Translations under genes and position numbers: made by a program
Notes under the pieces: generated by a model
What the model saw: only the letters and a program-made list of their open reading frames with translations
Database searches by the model: none
Told to the model about the DNA's origin: nothing
From: Pseudomonas sp. FP198
GTDB lineage: Bacteria > Pseudomonadota > Gammaproteobacteria > Pseudomonadales > Pseudomonadaceae
DNA length: 64,000 nt
Reading direction: 5' to 3'
Assembly: GCF_030687895.1 (NCBI RefSeq)
Contig: NZ_CP117452.1
Location: forward strand, 1,629,501-1,693,500
Part shown: piece by piece, positions 37,136 to 45,949 of the stretch
Layout: each line of letters begins with the position of its first letter
Numbering within the stretch: the stretch's first letter is position 1

Positions 37136-38875
37136 TTGAAAACCCCTAACGCTGCCAGTGCGCCTGTTGTCGCGCCTCCATTGAAGTCGGCACTGCGCCG
37201 GGGGCTGATAGGCGCCGCGCTGTTTTCCGGGGTGATCAATATCCTGGCGCTGATCGGCCCGGTGTTCATGCTGGAGGTCTACGACCGCGTCATTCCCAGC
37301 CAGAGTGTTCCGACTCTGGTCGCCCTGGGGCTCCTGGCGCTAGGGGTCTATGCGCTTTCGGGGCTGCTGGATATCATTCGTTCACGGGTCATGGTGCGAA
37401 TTGCCTCCTCGCTGGACCTGGCGCTGTCATCCAAGGTCTTCAACGTCATCGCCGGTGCGTCACTGAAGACACCCATTACCGGCGACGCCTTGAAACCGGC
37501 CCAGGAGCTGGACCAGATTCGCGGTTTTATTGGCGGACCGGGCCTGGTGGCTTTTTTCGATTTGCCCTGGACGCCGGTCTACCTCGCCATCTGCTTTTAT
37601 ATCCATCCGCTGTTTGGCCTTTTGACCGTCGGCCTGATGGCCATCCTTATCGGCCTGACCCTGATCACCGACCGCCAGACCCGCAAGCTGATGCAGACTT
37701 CGGCCGATGCGTTGAACAAGCGCAACCACCTCGGTCAGCAAGCTCACCAGAACGCCGAAGCGCTGATGGCCATGGGCATGTTGGCCAATACGTCGAATAT
37801 CTGGCAGAAGAGCCACAGTACCTTCATCACCCTGCAGCGACGCTTGATCGACATCGGCGGTTTTTACGGTGGCATCTCCAAGACCTTGCGCCAGGTCGTG
37901 CAGTCGGCCGCCCTGGCCCTTGGGGCTTGGCTGGTGATCAAAGGTGACTTGAGCGGTGGCACGATGATCGCGGCGTCGATCATCGTGGCGCGAACCCTGG
38001 CACCGGCTGAGCAGGTGATTGCCACGTGGCGAAGTCTGCTGGGTGCCCAGATAGCCTGGAAGAAGCTGGTGGAAGTGTTCGCCCTGTTCCCTGATGCCCA
38101 GAGCAAGACCGAGCTACCCGCTGCTCATCGCAGTTTGCAGGTCGAAAACGTTTTTGCGGCGCCGCCCGGCGCACAGCACCTGACCTTGCAAAATATCAAC
38201 TTCATGGTCGCCGCGGGTACTGCCGTAGGCGTGGTAGGACCGAGTGCATCGGGCAAGTCATCACTGGCGCGCGTGCTGGTCAACGCCTGGACGCCGGCCC
38301 GCGGGCATGTGCGGCTCGATGGTGCGCCGCTCGATCTGCTGACCGAACAGGCGCGAGGCAAGTTGATCGGCTACCTGCCTCAAAGCGTCGGTCTGTTCAC
38401 TGGAACCGTCGCCCAGAACATCGCCCGGCTGGACCCTGCTGCACAGGACAGCGCAATTGTCAGCGCTGCGCAATTGGCCGGCGTGCATGAGCTGATCCTG
38501 CAATTGCCCCAAGGCTATGAAACCCAGGTGGGCGAGGGCGGGGTCAACCTCTCGGCCGGCCAACGGCAACGGGTGGCGCTGGCCAGGGCGCTGTTTGGTG
38601 ATCCGTTCCTGGTGGTGTTGGACGAGCCGAATTCAAACCTCGATGCCGAAGGCGAGCAGGCGCTGGCCAAGGCCATCCTGGCGCTCAAGGCCCGTGGTGC
38701 AATCGTGATAGTGATTGCCCACCGCACCAATATCCTGTCGGTGATCGATCAGGTGCTGATCCTCGAACAGGGCGTACAGACCGCTTACGGTCCGAGGGAT
38801 GTCGTCCTTAAACGCTCTCCCGCAGCGCCTCCCCGGCCCTCCAGCAATGTTGTGGAACTGGGAGCGTCGAACTGA
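37136..38875 (+). CDS. Type I secretion ABC transporter, permease/ATPase (PrtD/AprD-like)
   Basis: 579 residues. The N-terminal membrane domain has about six helices (LIGAALFSGVINILALIGPVFMLEVYDRVIPSQS is the typical opening). The C-terminal ATPase has Walker A GPSASGKSS at 368-376, signature LSAGQRQRVALARALFG and Walker B LVVLDEP. There is no N-terminal C39 peptidase-like domain, as in PrtD/AprD exporters of RTX proteins. The only start in this frame is TTG at 37136, with AAGGGA upstream; nearby ATGs are in other frames and stop quickly. The stop overlaps the start of the HlyD-type gene by one base. Confidence 0.92.
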   Translation: MKTPNAASAPVVAPPLKSALRRGLIGAALFSGVINILALIGPVFMLEVYDRVIPSQSVPTLVALGLLALGVYALSGLLDIIRSRVMVRIASSLDLALSSKVFNVIAGASLKTPITGDALKPAQELDQIRGFIGGPGLVAFFDLPWTPVYLAICFYIHPLFGLLTVGLMAILIGLTLITDRQTRKLMQTSADALNKRNHLGQQAHQNAEALMAMGMLANTSNIWQKSHSTFITLQRRLIDIGGFYGGISKTLRQVVQSAALALGAWLVIKGDLSGGTMIAASIIVARTLAPAEQVIATWRSLLGAQIAWKKLVEVFALFPDAQSKTELPAAHRSLQVENVFAAPPGAQHLTLQNINFMVAAGTAVGVVGPSASGKSSLARVLVNAWTPARGHVRLDGAPLDLLTEQARGKLIGYLPQSVGLFTGTVAQNIARLDPAAQDSAIVSAAQLAGVHELILQLPQGYETQVGEGGVNLSAGQRQRVALARALFGDPFLVVLDEPNSNLDAEGEQALAKAILALKARGAIVIVIAHRTNILSVIDQVLILEQGVQTAYGPRDVVLKRSPAAPPRPSSNVVELGASN

Positions 38876-40185
38876 TGCATACCGATCAAGAAGTCACTCT
38901 GACCGCTTCCTTGTCCCGTCATCTGCGTTGGGGCGCTATCTCGTTGCTGGTGCTGCTCGGCGGAGGGCTGACCTGGGCGGTATTCACCAATCTGTCCGGC
39001 GCCGTCATCGCCACCGGTGTGGTCGCGGTGGAGGGCAGCGTCAAGACCGTCCAGCATCCTACCGGTGGCATCGTCGCCGAATTGCTGGTCAAGGAAGGAC
39101 AGGCCGTTGCCGCCGGGGACGTACTGTTGCGCCTCGATGCCACTCTGCCCGCCGCCAGCCAGGCCATTGTCAGTAAATCATTGAACCAGGCCTGGGCTCG
39201 GCTGGCTCGCCTGGAGGCCGAGCGCGACAATGCCGGCGAAGTCGCAATACCCAAAGAGTTGATGACTCGCATGAGCCTGGAAGAGGCCAAGTCGGTCATG
39301 GCTATCGAGCAGCAATTGTTCTTCGACCGTCGAGCATCCCGCGAAGGCCAGAAAAAACAGCTTCGCGAGCGCGTTCAGCAACTCAACGAAACCATTGCCG
39401 GCCATGACATCCAGCAGAAAACCAAGCTGGAAGAAATCGAGCTTATCGACTCGGAATATCAGGCGGTCAAGACGCTGTTCGACAAAGGCATGATGACCCT
39501 CGACCGGGTCAATGCCCTGGCCCGGGGGATTGCCCGGCTGCGCGGCGAACGCGGTCAATTGATGGCCTCCATCGCCGAGGCACGGGGCAAGATCGCCGAA
39601 ACCGAGTTGCAACGGCTCCAGGTCGACCAGACCTTCCGCAGTGAGGTGTCCCAGGAACTGCGCGACCTGCTGGCCCGCCAGGGCGAACTGATCGAGCGGG
39701 AAATCACTGCCAGCGACCAGCTCAAACGCATCGACATCACCGCGCCTATCGCCGGGCGCGTGCAGCAATTGGCGGTACATACCATCGGCGGCGTCATCTC
39801 ACCGGCCGAAGGGCTCATGCAGATCGTGCCGGCAAACGATGAATTGTTGGTGGAGGCGAAGATCAGTGCGCAGGACATTGATCAATTAACTGTCGGGCAA
39901 TCCGCGACCTTGCGCTTGAGCGCGTTCAACCGCAGCACCACCCCCGAACTGACCGGCACCGTGGTGCGGCTGTCGGCGGATCTGATTCAGGACGAGCGTA
40001 CCGGAGTAGGGTTTTATCGGGCAGGCATTCGTATTCCCAAAGAACAAGTCGAGCGGATATCCGGCCTTACGCTGGTGCCGGGCATGCCGGTCGAGTCGCT
40101 CATAAAAACGGGCGACAGAACGGTGTTGTCTTATTTACTCAAGCCTATTGGAGATCATGCCCAGCGGGCATTCAGGGAAGGCTAG
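38875..40185 (+). CDS. Type I secretion membrane-fusion protein (HlyD/PrtE-like)
   Basis: 436 residues. A short cytoplasmic N-terminus leads to one membrane helix (GAISLLVLLGGGLTWAVFTNLSG), then a biotinyl-lipoyl half (VEGSVKTVQHPTGGIVAELLVKEGQAV), a long coiled-coil hairpin (about 100-290), and the second lipoyl half and beta domain (ITAPIAGRVQQLAVHTIGGVI). It bridges the ABC pump to an outer-membrane TolC-type channel. No TolC-like gene follows, so an unlinked channel must be used. Starts at ATG 38875-77 within the TGATG overlap. Confidence 0.92.
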   Translation: MHTDQEVTLTASLSRHLRWGAISLLVLLGGGLTWAVFTNLSGAVIATGVVAVEGSVKTVQHPTGGIVAELLVKEGQAVAAGDVLLRLDATLPAASQAIVSKSLNQAWARLARLEAERDNAGEVAIPKELMTRMSLEEAKSVMAIEQQLFFDRRASREGQKKQLRERVQQLNETIAGHDIQQKTKLEEIELIDSEYQAVKTLFDKGMMTLDRVNALARGIARLRGERGQLMASIAEARGKIAETELQRLQVDQTFRSEVSQELRDLLARQGELIEREITASDQLKRIDITAPIAGRVQQLAVHTIGGVISPAEGLMQIVPANDELLVEAKISAQDIDQLTVGQSATLRLSAFNRSTTPELTGTVVRLSADLIQDERTGVGFYRAGIRIPKEQVERISGLTLVPGMPVESLIKTGDRTVLSYLLKPIGDHAQRAFREG

Positions 40186-40401
40186 TTCTTTTACGGCCGA
40201 AGGGAGTAGCAGGTAACTCTCGCAAAGAGCGATGGACTTCGCCGTTTGCTGGCGCGTTTCCTGCAAGTCCCCCTCATATCGCCATAAAACGAGCGCTCGC
40301 GGCCCCGTCGCAGCGCCCGGATCGGCATCGCAGGTGTAATCCCGGCGCTCGCAAGCAAAACAACGCTTGGCCGAGCCCGGTGATGAACGAGAGGGGAGAC
40401 G

Positions 40402-41175
40402 ATGAAGGCAGTTATCTTGGCAGGTGGTCTCGGCACGCGGATCAGCGAGGAGTCGCACCTCAAGCCCAAGCCGATGATCGAAATCGGTGGCAAGCCAATT
40501 CTTTGGCACATCATGAAGCAGTATTCCGCCCATGGAATCCATGACTTCGTGATCTGCCTGGGCTACAAGGGCTACGCCATCAAGGACTTCTTCGCCAATT
40601 ATTTCCTGCATACCTCCGACGTCACTTTCGACATGTGCAACAACCGCATGGACGTCCACCAGAACTACAGCGAGCCGTGGCGCGTGACCCTGATCGACAC
40701 CGGCGAAGACACCATGACCGGCGGGCGGCTGCGCAGGGCGGCGCGTTATCTGGAAAATGAAGAGGCGTTCTGCTTCACCTATGGTGATGGCGTGTCGGAC
40801 CTGAATATTGGCGCGCTCGTGGATTTTCATTTGTCCCATGGCAAGCTTGCCACCGTGACGGCCGTCCAGCCCCCTGGGCGTTACGGTGCGTTGGAGCGCG
40901 ACGGCGATAGCGTTCTGGGTTTCACCGAAAAACCCCGGGGTGACGGCGGCTGGATCAACGGGGGTTTTTTTGTGCTCTCGCCAAAGGTCTTGCCTTTTAT
41001 CGCCGATGACCAGACGTCCTGGGAAGCCGAACCGCTGGCGGCTCTGGCGACCGAGCAGCAGCTCCAGGCGTTCCAGCACGATGGGTTCTGGCATCCAATG
41101 GACACCCTGCGCGATAAAAACCACCTCGAAGCTTTGTGGCAAAGCGGCGAGGCCCCATGGAAACAATGGTCTTGA
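40402..41175 (+). CDS. rfbF: Glucose-1-phosphate cytidylyltransferase
   Basis: 257 residues. It makes CDP-glucose from glucose-1-phosphate and CTP. The nucleotidyltransferase signature is AVILAGGLGTRISEESHLKPKPMIEIGGKPILWHI, followed by family-specific FTYGDGVSDL and GWINGGFFVL. First gene of the CDP-sugar operon; GGGGAG precedes the ATG. The 216-base gap before it separates it from the secretion genes and probably carries its promoter, though none was clearly read. Confidence 0.95.
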   Translation: MKAVILAGGLGTRISEESHLKPKPMIEIGGKPILWHIMKQYSAHGIHDFVICLGYKGYAIKDFFANYFLHTSDVTFDMCNNRMDVHQNYSEPWRVTLIDTGEDTMTGGRLRRAARYLENEEAFCFTYGDGVSDLNIGALVDFHLSHGKLATVTAVQPPGRYGALERDGDSVLGFTEKPRGDGGWINGGFFVLSPKVLPFIADDQTSWEAEPLAALATEQQLQAFQHDGFWHPMDTLRDKNHLEALWQSGEAPWKQWS

Positions 41176-42239
41176 ATCCGGAATTCTGGCGTGGCAAGCG
41201 CGTACTCGTCACCGGCCATACCGGCTTCAAGGGCAGTTGGCTGACGCTGTGGCTGCAGAGCCTGGGGGCCAAGGTCAGTGGTTTCTCCCTTGATCCGGCC
41301 ACCCAGCCGAACCTGTACGAACTGGCCCGCGTGGGCGAGGGCATCGATGACCGACGCGGCGACTTGCGCGACCTCGGTGCCTTGCTGGAAATCCTGGCGG
41401 ACGCGCAGCCGGAAATAGTCCTGCATCTGGCAGCCCAGCCGTTAGTGCGCGAAGGTTATCGAGACCCGTTGGGCACGTATTCCAGCAACGTCATGGGCAC
41501 TCTCAACCTGCTGGAAGCGGTTCGCCAGGTGGGCGGCGTCAAGGCATGCGTACTGGTTACTACCGACAAGGTTTACGCCAACCAGGAATGGTTATGGCCC
41601 TACCGCGAAAACGAGGCCTTGGGCGGTCACGATCCCTATAGCAGCAGCAAGGCCTGCTGCGAGTTGCTGGCACAATCTTACGCTGCCTCGTTCTTTTCGG
41701 TAGAGCGCTATGCCGAGCATGGTCTGGCCCTGGCCACGGCGCGGGCAGGCAACGTGCTGGGCGGCGGTGATTTCGCTCCCGAGCGCCTGATTCCTGATGT
41801 GCTTAAGGCTTGGTCGGCAGACGAGCCGGTGACGCTGCGTTATCCACAAGCCGTGCGCCCATGGCAGCACGCTCTCGAACCGTTGGCCGGTTACCTGCAG
41901 TTGGCTGAGTGCCTGTATCAGCAGGGGCCGGAGTTCGCAGGTGCCTGGAACTTCGGTCCGGGTGAAGCGGACATGTGCAGCGTCGGCGAAGTCGTTCAAC
42001 TGCTGGCCGAGCGCTGGCCGCAAGCGCCGGGCCTGCGCATCGAACCGAGCGACTTGCACGAGGCCGGCCTGTTGCGCCTGGACAGCAGCCGCGCCCGGCA
42101 ACTGCTCGGCTGGCAGCCGCGCTGGTCGTTGCAACAGTGCCTGGGCCAGACCCTGGATTGGCACTTGGCATGGCAGAACGGTGACGACATGCGTCAAGTC
42201 ACCCTCGGCCAACTGCACCTGTACCGAGGCGGGTTGTGA
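41157..42239 (+). CDS. rfbG: CDP-glucose 4,6-dehydratase
   Basis: 360 residues, extended SDR. NAD-binding motif GHTGFKGSW (after RVLVT), then LHLAAQPLVREGY and the catalytic Tyr-Lys in DPYSSSKACCELL. It converts CDP-glucose to CDP-4-keto-6-deoxyglucose. The ATG at 41157 lies inside the end of rfbF (19-base overlap); an in-frame ATG at 41136 is possible but overlaps more. Translation is probably coupled. Confidence 0.94.
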   Translation: METMVLNPEFWRGKRVLVTGHTGFKGSWLTLWLQSLGAKVSGFSLDPATQPNLYELARVGEGIDDRRGDLRDLGALLEILADAQPEIVLHLAAQPLVREGYRDPLGTYSSNVMGTLNLLEAVRQVGGVKACVLVTTDKVYANQEWLWPYRENEALGGHDPYSSSKACCELLAQSYAASFFSVERYAEHGLALATARAGNVLGGGDFAPERLIPDVLKAWSADEPVTLRYPQAVRPWQHALEPLAGYLQLAECLYQQGPEFAGAWNFGPGEADMCSVGEVVQLLAERWPQAPGLRIEPSDLHEAGLLRLDSSRARQLLGWQPRWSLQQCLGQTLDWHLAWQNGDDMRQVTLGQLHLYRGGL

Positions 42240-42796
42240 GCGAATTTTATTTGAAGACATTGCCGCTGGACGGTCTGTTCAGCGTCCAGCACAAACGCTT
42301 CGAAGACCAGCGCGGACATTTCGCCCGGCTGTTCTGTGAAGGGACCTTGAGTGCGTTCGGCCAGCCGTTCCATGTCCGCCAGATCAATCATTCCTGCACC
42401 CGTGAGCGGGGTAGTGTGCGCGGTTTGCATTATCAGAACGCAGCGCAGCCGGAAGCCAAACTGATCACCTGTCTGCGTGGCGAAGTCTGGGATGTGGCCG
42501 TGGATTTGCGACCTGAGTCCGAGACCTTCCTGCGATGGCATGCCGAGCACCTGAAGGCTGGTGATGGCCGCAGTCTGTTGATCCCGGCCGGGTTTGCCCA
42601 TGGGTTCCAGACCCTGACCGACGACGCTGAGCTGCTTTACTTGCACAGTGCCGACTACGCTCCGGAGCATGAGGGCGGCCTGTCTGTGAATGACCCGCGG
42701 CTGGCGATTGCCTGGCCGCTGTCTGTCAATAATCTGTCGAGCCGGGATAGCAACCATCCTTTGCTCGACGAACGTTTTGCTGGAGTGCGTCTATGA
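42236..42796 (+). CDS. dTDP-4-dehydrorhamnose 3,5-epimerase-family protein (RmlC-like)
   Basis: 186 residues, cupin fold. It keeps the family pattern DQRGHFARLF, the HVRQINHSCTRERGSVRGLHYQ segment (catalytic His in GLHY), and LLIPAGFAHGFQTLTDDAELLYLHSADY with the catalytic Tyr region. By context it should epimerise the CDP-4-keto-6-deoxy sugar at C3 and/or C5. The GTG at 42236 overlaps the rfbG stop (GTGA). Confidence 0.88.
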   Translation: MSEFYLKTLPLDGLFSVQHKRFEDQRGHFARLFCEGTLSAFGQPFHVRQINHSCTRERGSVRGLHYQNAAQPEAKLITCLRGEVWDVAVDLRPESETFLRWHAEHLKAGDGRSLLIPAGFAHGFQTLTDDAELLYLHSADYAPEHEGGLSVNDPRLAIAWPLSVNNLSSRDSNHPLLDERFAGVRL

Positions 42797-44019
42797 ACTG
42801 CCGAGGTTGCGGGACTGCCCTGGCTTTGCCACTGATCGATCTCGGCACTTCGCCGCCGTCCAACGCGTATGTGCGGGCCGACCAATTGGATCAGGCCGAG
42901 CAGTGGGTGCCGCTTAAAGTTGCAGTGTGCCAGCAATGCTGGTTGGTGCAGACCGAGGATTACACCAGCGCGGATACGCTGTTCGACGCCGAGTACGCCT
43001 ATTTCAGTTCCTTTTCCAGCACTTGGCTGGCCCACGCCGAGCGTTATGTTGCCGAGATGGTCAAGCGCTTCGACCTGAGCGCTGATAGTCGCGTGGTGGA
43101 AATTGCCGCCAACGACGGCTACCTGTTGCAGTTCGTGGGCAAGCGCGGTATCCCCTGCCTGGGGGTCGAGCCAACGCGCAGCACCGCCGAGGCCGCCCGT
43201 GCCAGAGGTCTGGAAATCTGCGAGTTGTTCTTTGGTCGCGAAACGGCCGCGCAACTGGAAGGCGACGGCTGGGCAGCGGATTTGATGGTGGCCAACAACG
43301 TATTGGCCCACGTGCCGGACATCAATGATTTCCTCGCCGGGTTTGCCACGCTGCTCAAGCCGACCGGTGTCGCCACGTTCGAGTTTCCGCAACTGCTCAC
43401 ATTGATGGCCGGGCAGCAGTTCGACACGCTCTATCACGAACATTTTTCTTATTTGTCGCTTACGTCCGTGCAAACCCTGTGCGAGCGCAATGGGCTTGAA
43501 GTCTTCGATGTCAGCCAGCTGTCGACCCATGGCGGCTCGTTGCGAGTCTTCGTCCAGCGTGTCGACGGCGTTCGACGCCCGGTCCAGTCCTCCGTGCAAC
43601 AACAGTTACAGGCCGAACTGGATGCCGGCGTGAAAACCGCCGCGTACTACGCCACCCTGGCGCCGGCCGCCGAAGCGATCAAACATGGCCTGTTGCGCTT
43701 TTTGTTGCAGGCCAAGGCCGATGGCAAGCATGTGGTCGGGTATGGCGCAGCCGCCAAGGGCAACACTTTGCTCAACTACGCCGGGGTCAAGCCTGATCTG
43801 CTGGCGTGGGTGGCGGATGCCAACCCGCACAAACAGGGTAAATATTTGCCTGGCAGTCGGATTCCTATCGTGTCGCCTGAGCGTATCGCAATAGAGAAAC
43901 CCGACTACGTTGTCGTCCTGCCCTGGAACCTGCTGAGTGAAGTCAGCCAACAGCTGGTTGAGGTTCGTCAATGGGGCGGGCAATTCGTCATCGCGGTGCC
44001 TGAGCTGACGCTGCTATGA
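42793..44019 (+). CDS. Sugar C-methyltransferase (TylCIII/NovU-like class I SAM enzyme)
   Basis: 408 residues. An N-terminal zinc-binding domain (Cys3, Cys6, Cys46, Cys49) precedes a Rossmann SAM domain (VVEIAANDGYLLQFVG) and the C-terminal domain of sugar C-methyltransferases (GYGAAAKGNTLLNYAG, ADANPHKQGKYLPGSRIPI). Family members methylate C3 or C5 of 4-keto-6-deoxy NDP-sugars, producing branched-chain sugars. The Tyr/His-rich catalytic stretch (TLYHEHFSYLS) is intact. Overlaps the epimerase gene and the next gene by 4 bases each (ATGA). The position on the ring and the acceptor nucleotide are inferred from the neighbouring rfbFG genes. Confidence 0.87.
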   Translation: MNCRGCGTALALPLIDLGTSPPSNAYVRADQLDQAEQWVPLKVAVCQQCWLVQTEDYTSADTLFDAEYAYFSSFSSTWLAHAERYVAEMVKRFDLSADSRVVEIAANDGYLLQFVGKRGIPCLGVEPTRSTAEAARARGLEICELFFGRETAAQLEGDGWAADLMVANNVLAHVPDINDFLAGFATLLKPTGVATFEFPQLLTLMAGQQFDTLYHEHFSYLSLTSVQTLCERNGLEVFDVSQLSTHGGSLRVFVQRVDGVRRPVQSSVQQQLQAELDAGVKTAAYYATLAPAAEAIKHGLLRFLLQAKADGKHVVGYGAAAKGNTLLNYAGVKPDLLAWVADANPHKQGKYLPGSRIPIVSPERIAIEKPDYVVVLPWNLLSEVSQQLVEVRQWGGQFVIAVPELTLL

Positions 44020-44873
44020 AGGTGTTAGTGACTGGCGCCACCGGGTTTGTCGGCCGTCATCTGGTCGCGGCCCTGCTCGCTCGCGGTTGTCAGGTCAGGG
44101 CCGTTGCGCGCAGGGAGGAGCCTGCCAAGGCATTGCCCTGGTTCGACCGGGTTGAATTCGTCGCGGCCGATGTCCATGCCGAAGAACTGGACGTTGCTGC
44201 ATTGGTCGAGGATGTCGATGCCTTGGCGCATCTGGCGTGGCCGGGATTGCCGAATTACCAGGCACTGTTTCATTTCGAACATAACCTGATGGCCGATTAT
44301 CAGTTCATCAAAACGGCGGTCATGGCGGGAGTGGGCCAGGTGCTGGTCACGGGGACCTGTTTCGAATATGGCCTGCAGAGCGGACCGCTCGATGAGCAGA
44401 CTGCGCCGCAACCGGCCAACCCTTACGGTTTGGCAAAAAATACCTTGCGCCTGTTCCTCGAACACCTGCAACGCGAGCACCCGTTCACCTTGCAGTGGGC
44501 ACGTTTGTTCTATCTGCACGGCGCTGGTCAGAACCCCACCAGCCTGCTCGCGGCGCTGGACCGGGCCATTGATGCCCAGGCGCCGGTATTCGATATGTCG
44601 GGCGGCGAGCAGTTGCGCGATTACCTGGCAATCGAAACAGCGAGTGCTTATCTGGCGGGGCTGCTGTCGCGGCGCGAATTCAATGGTGTCGTCAATTGCT
44701 CAAGTGGCGAGCCGGTGTCGGTTCGTGCGCTGGTAGAAGCACGGTTGCGTGAGCGTGGCGCGGCCATTCGCCTGAACCTGGGTCATTATCCGTATCCGAC
44801 TCACGAACCCATGGCGTTCTGGGGTGTGGCCGAACGTTTGCATACTTTGTTGGGAGCCGAACATGACGCGTGA
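44016..44873 (+). CDS. NAD(P)-dependent sugar epimerase/reductase (extended SDR)
   Basis: 285 residues. It begins MKVLVTGATGFVGRHLVAALL (GxxGxxG), with a Thr-Cys-Tyr-type active site TGTCFEYG and the catalytic NPYGLAKNTL. By position it is probably the 4-ketoreductase that finishes the CDP-deoxysugar, but epimerase activity is possible. Overlaps its upstream gene by 4 and its downstream gene by 11 bases, so it is inside a tight operon. Confidence 0.83.
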   Translation: MKVLVTGATGFVGRHLVAALLARGCQVRAVARREEPAKALPWFDRVEFVAADVHAEELDVAALVEDVDALAHLAWPGLPNYQALFHFEHNLMADYQFIKTAVMAGVGQVLVTGTCFEYGLQSGPLDEQTAPQPANPYGLAKNTLRLFLEHLQREHPFTLQWARLFYLHGAGQNPTSLLAALDRAIDAQAPVFDMSGGEQLRDYLAIETASAYLAGLLSRREFNGVVNCSSGEPVSVRALVEARLRERGAAIRLNLGHYPYPTHEPMAFWGVAERLHTLLGAEHDA

Positions 44874-45933
44874 GCTATACCGGGCCACCGGCCTTCCGGT
44901 TCTGCAGAACCGTACCTTCGCCAACGAGCAGTCGGCCAGAGCCTCGGCGAGTGCCGACATGGTGTTGGTCCAGGACGACGTGAGCGGGTTGGTTTTTAAT
45001 CAGGCGTTCGATGCTGACAAGCTCAGCTATGACAGCGATTACCAGAATGAACAGGCCTATTCCGGTCAGTTCCAGAAGCATCTTGCTGACGTGGAGGGCA
45101 TCATCGCCCGGCATTTCAGCGGCCAGGAGTTGATCGAGGTCGGTTGCGGCAAAGGCTATTTTCTGGAACTGCTCAAGGAGCGTGGCTACACGATCACGGG
45201 TATCGACCCCGCCTATGAGGGCGCAAACGCAGGCGTGATCAAGGCGCCGTTCACTCGCGAACTGGGCCTGTCGGCCGATGCGGTGGTGCTGCGTCACGTG
45301 CTGGAGCATATCCAGGACCCGGTGGCTTTCCTTGCTGAGATCGCGGCGGCCAACCAGGGCGGACAGATCTACATCGAAGTGCCGTGCCTGGACTGGATCC
45401 TCGAACATCGTGCGTGGTTCGACCTGTTCTACGAACATGTCAACTATTTCCGCCTCGCTGACCTGCACCGGATGTTTGGCACGGTGCATGAAGCCGGGCA
45501 CCTGTTCGGCGGTCAGTACCTGTATATCGTTGCTGATCTGGCCACGTTGCGCCTGAAGCCGGATCAGCCCGTTCCGGCGTTGCAACTGCCCGCCGAATTC
45601 ACCGCCAGTCTCGATCACGCCGTGCAGATTGTTCAGGCTGCGCCGCAGCAAGGCTCGGCGATCTGGGGGGCGTCGTCCAAGGGCGTGATCTACTCGCTTT
45701 TTCTGCAACGAGCCGGTGTTGCAGTGGACTGCGTGGTGGATATCAACCCGGCCAAGCAGGGGCGGTACCTGCCGTTGAGTGGGGTGCGGGTCTCCTCGCC
45801 CGAGGAGGCGATGACTGCTCTAGCTGAAGGGGCGCATGTATTTGTCATGAATTCCAATTACCTCGAAGAGATCAAGCGGATGACCGGTGGGCGTTACGTC
45901 TACCACGCCGTTGACAGCGCTTCGTTCCAATAA
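44863..45933 (+). CDS. Second SAM-dependent methyltransferase, C-methyltransferase-like with lost zinc motif
   Basis: 356 residues. The SAM motif is LIEVGCGKGYFLELLKERGY and the post-motif is VVLRHVLEHIQDP. The C-terminal domain (IWGASSKGVIYSLFLQRAG...VVDINPAKQGRYLPLSGVRV) is of the same type as in the enzyme at 42793, so the two are paralogues. The N-terminal region lacks the four cysteines of the zinc domain. It may methylate a different position or a glycosidic acceptor. The ATG at 44863 (MTRELYRATG) is chosen because the longer frame only adds translated tail of the upstream gene. Confidence 0.8.
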   Translation: MTRELYRATGLPVLQNRTFANEQSARASASADMVLVQDDVSGLVFNQAFDADKLSYDSDYQNEQAYSGQFQKHLADVEGIIARHFSGQELIEVGCGKGYFLELLKERGYTITGIDPAYEGANAGVIKAPFTRELGLSADAVVLRHVLEHIQDPVAFLAEIAAANQGGQIYIEVPCLDWILEHRAWFDLFYEHVNYFRLADLHRMFGTVHEAGHLFGGQYLYIVADLATLRLKPDQPVPALQLPAEFTASLDHAVQIVQAAPQQGSAIWGASSKGVIYSLFLQRAGVAVDCVVDINPAKQGRYLPLSGVRVSSPEEAMTALAEGAHVFVMNSNYLEEIKRMTGGRYVYHAVDSASFQ

Positions 45934-45949
45934 CCACGAGATTCGAAAA

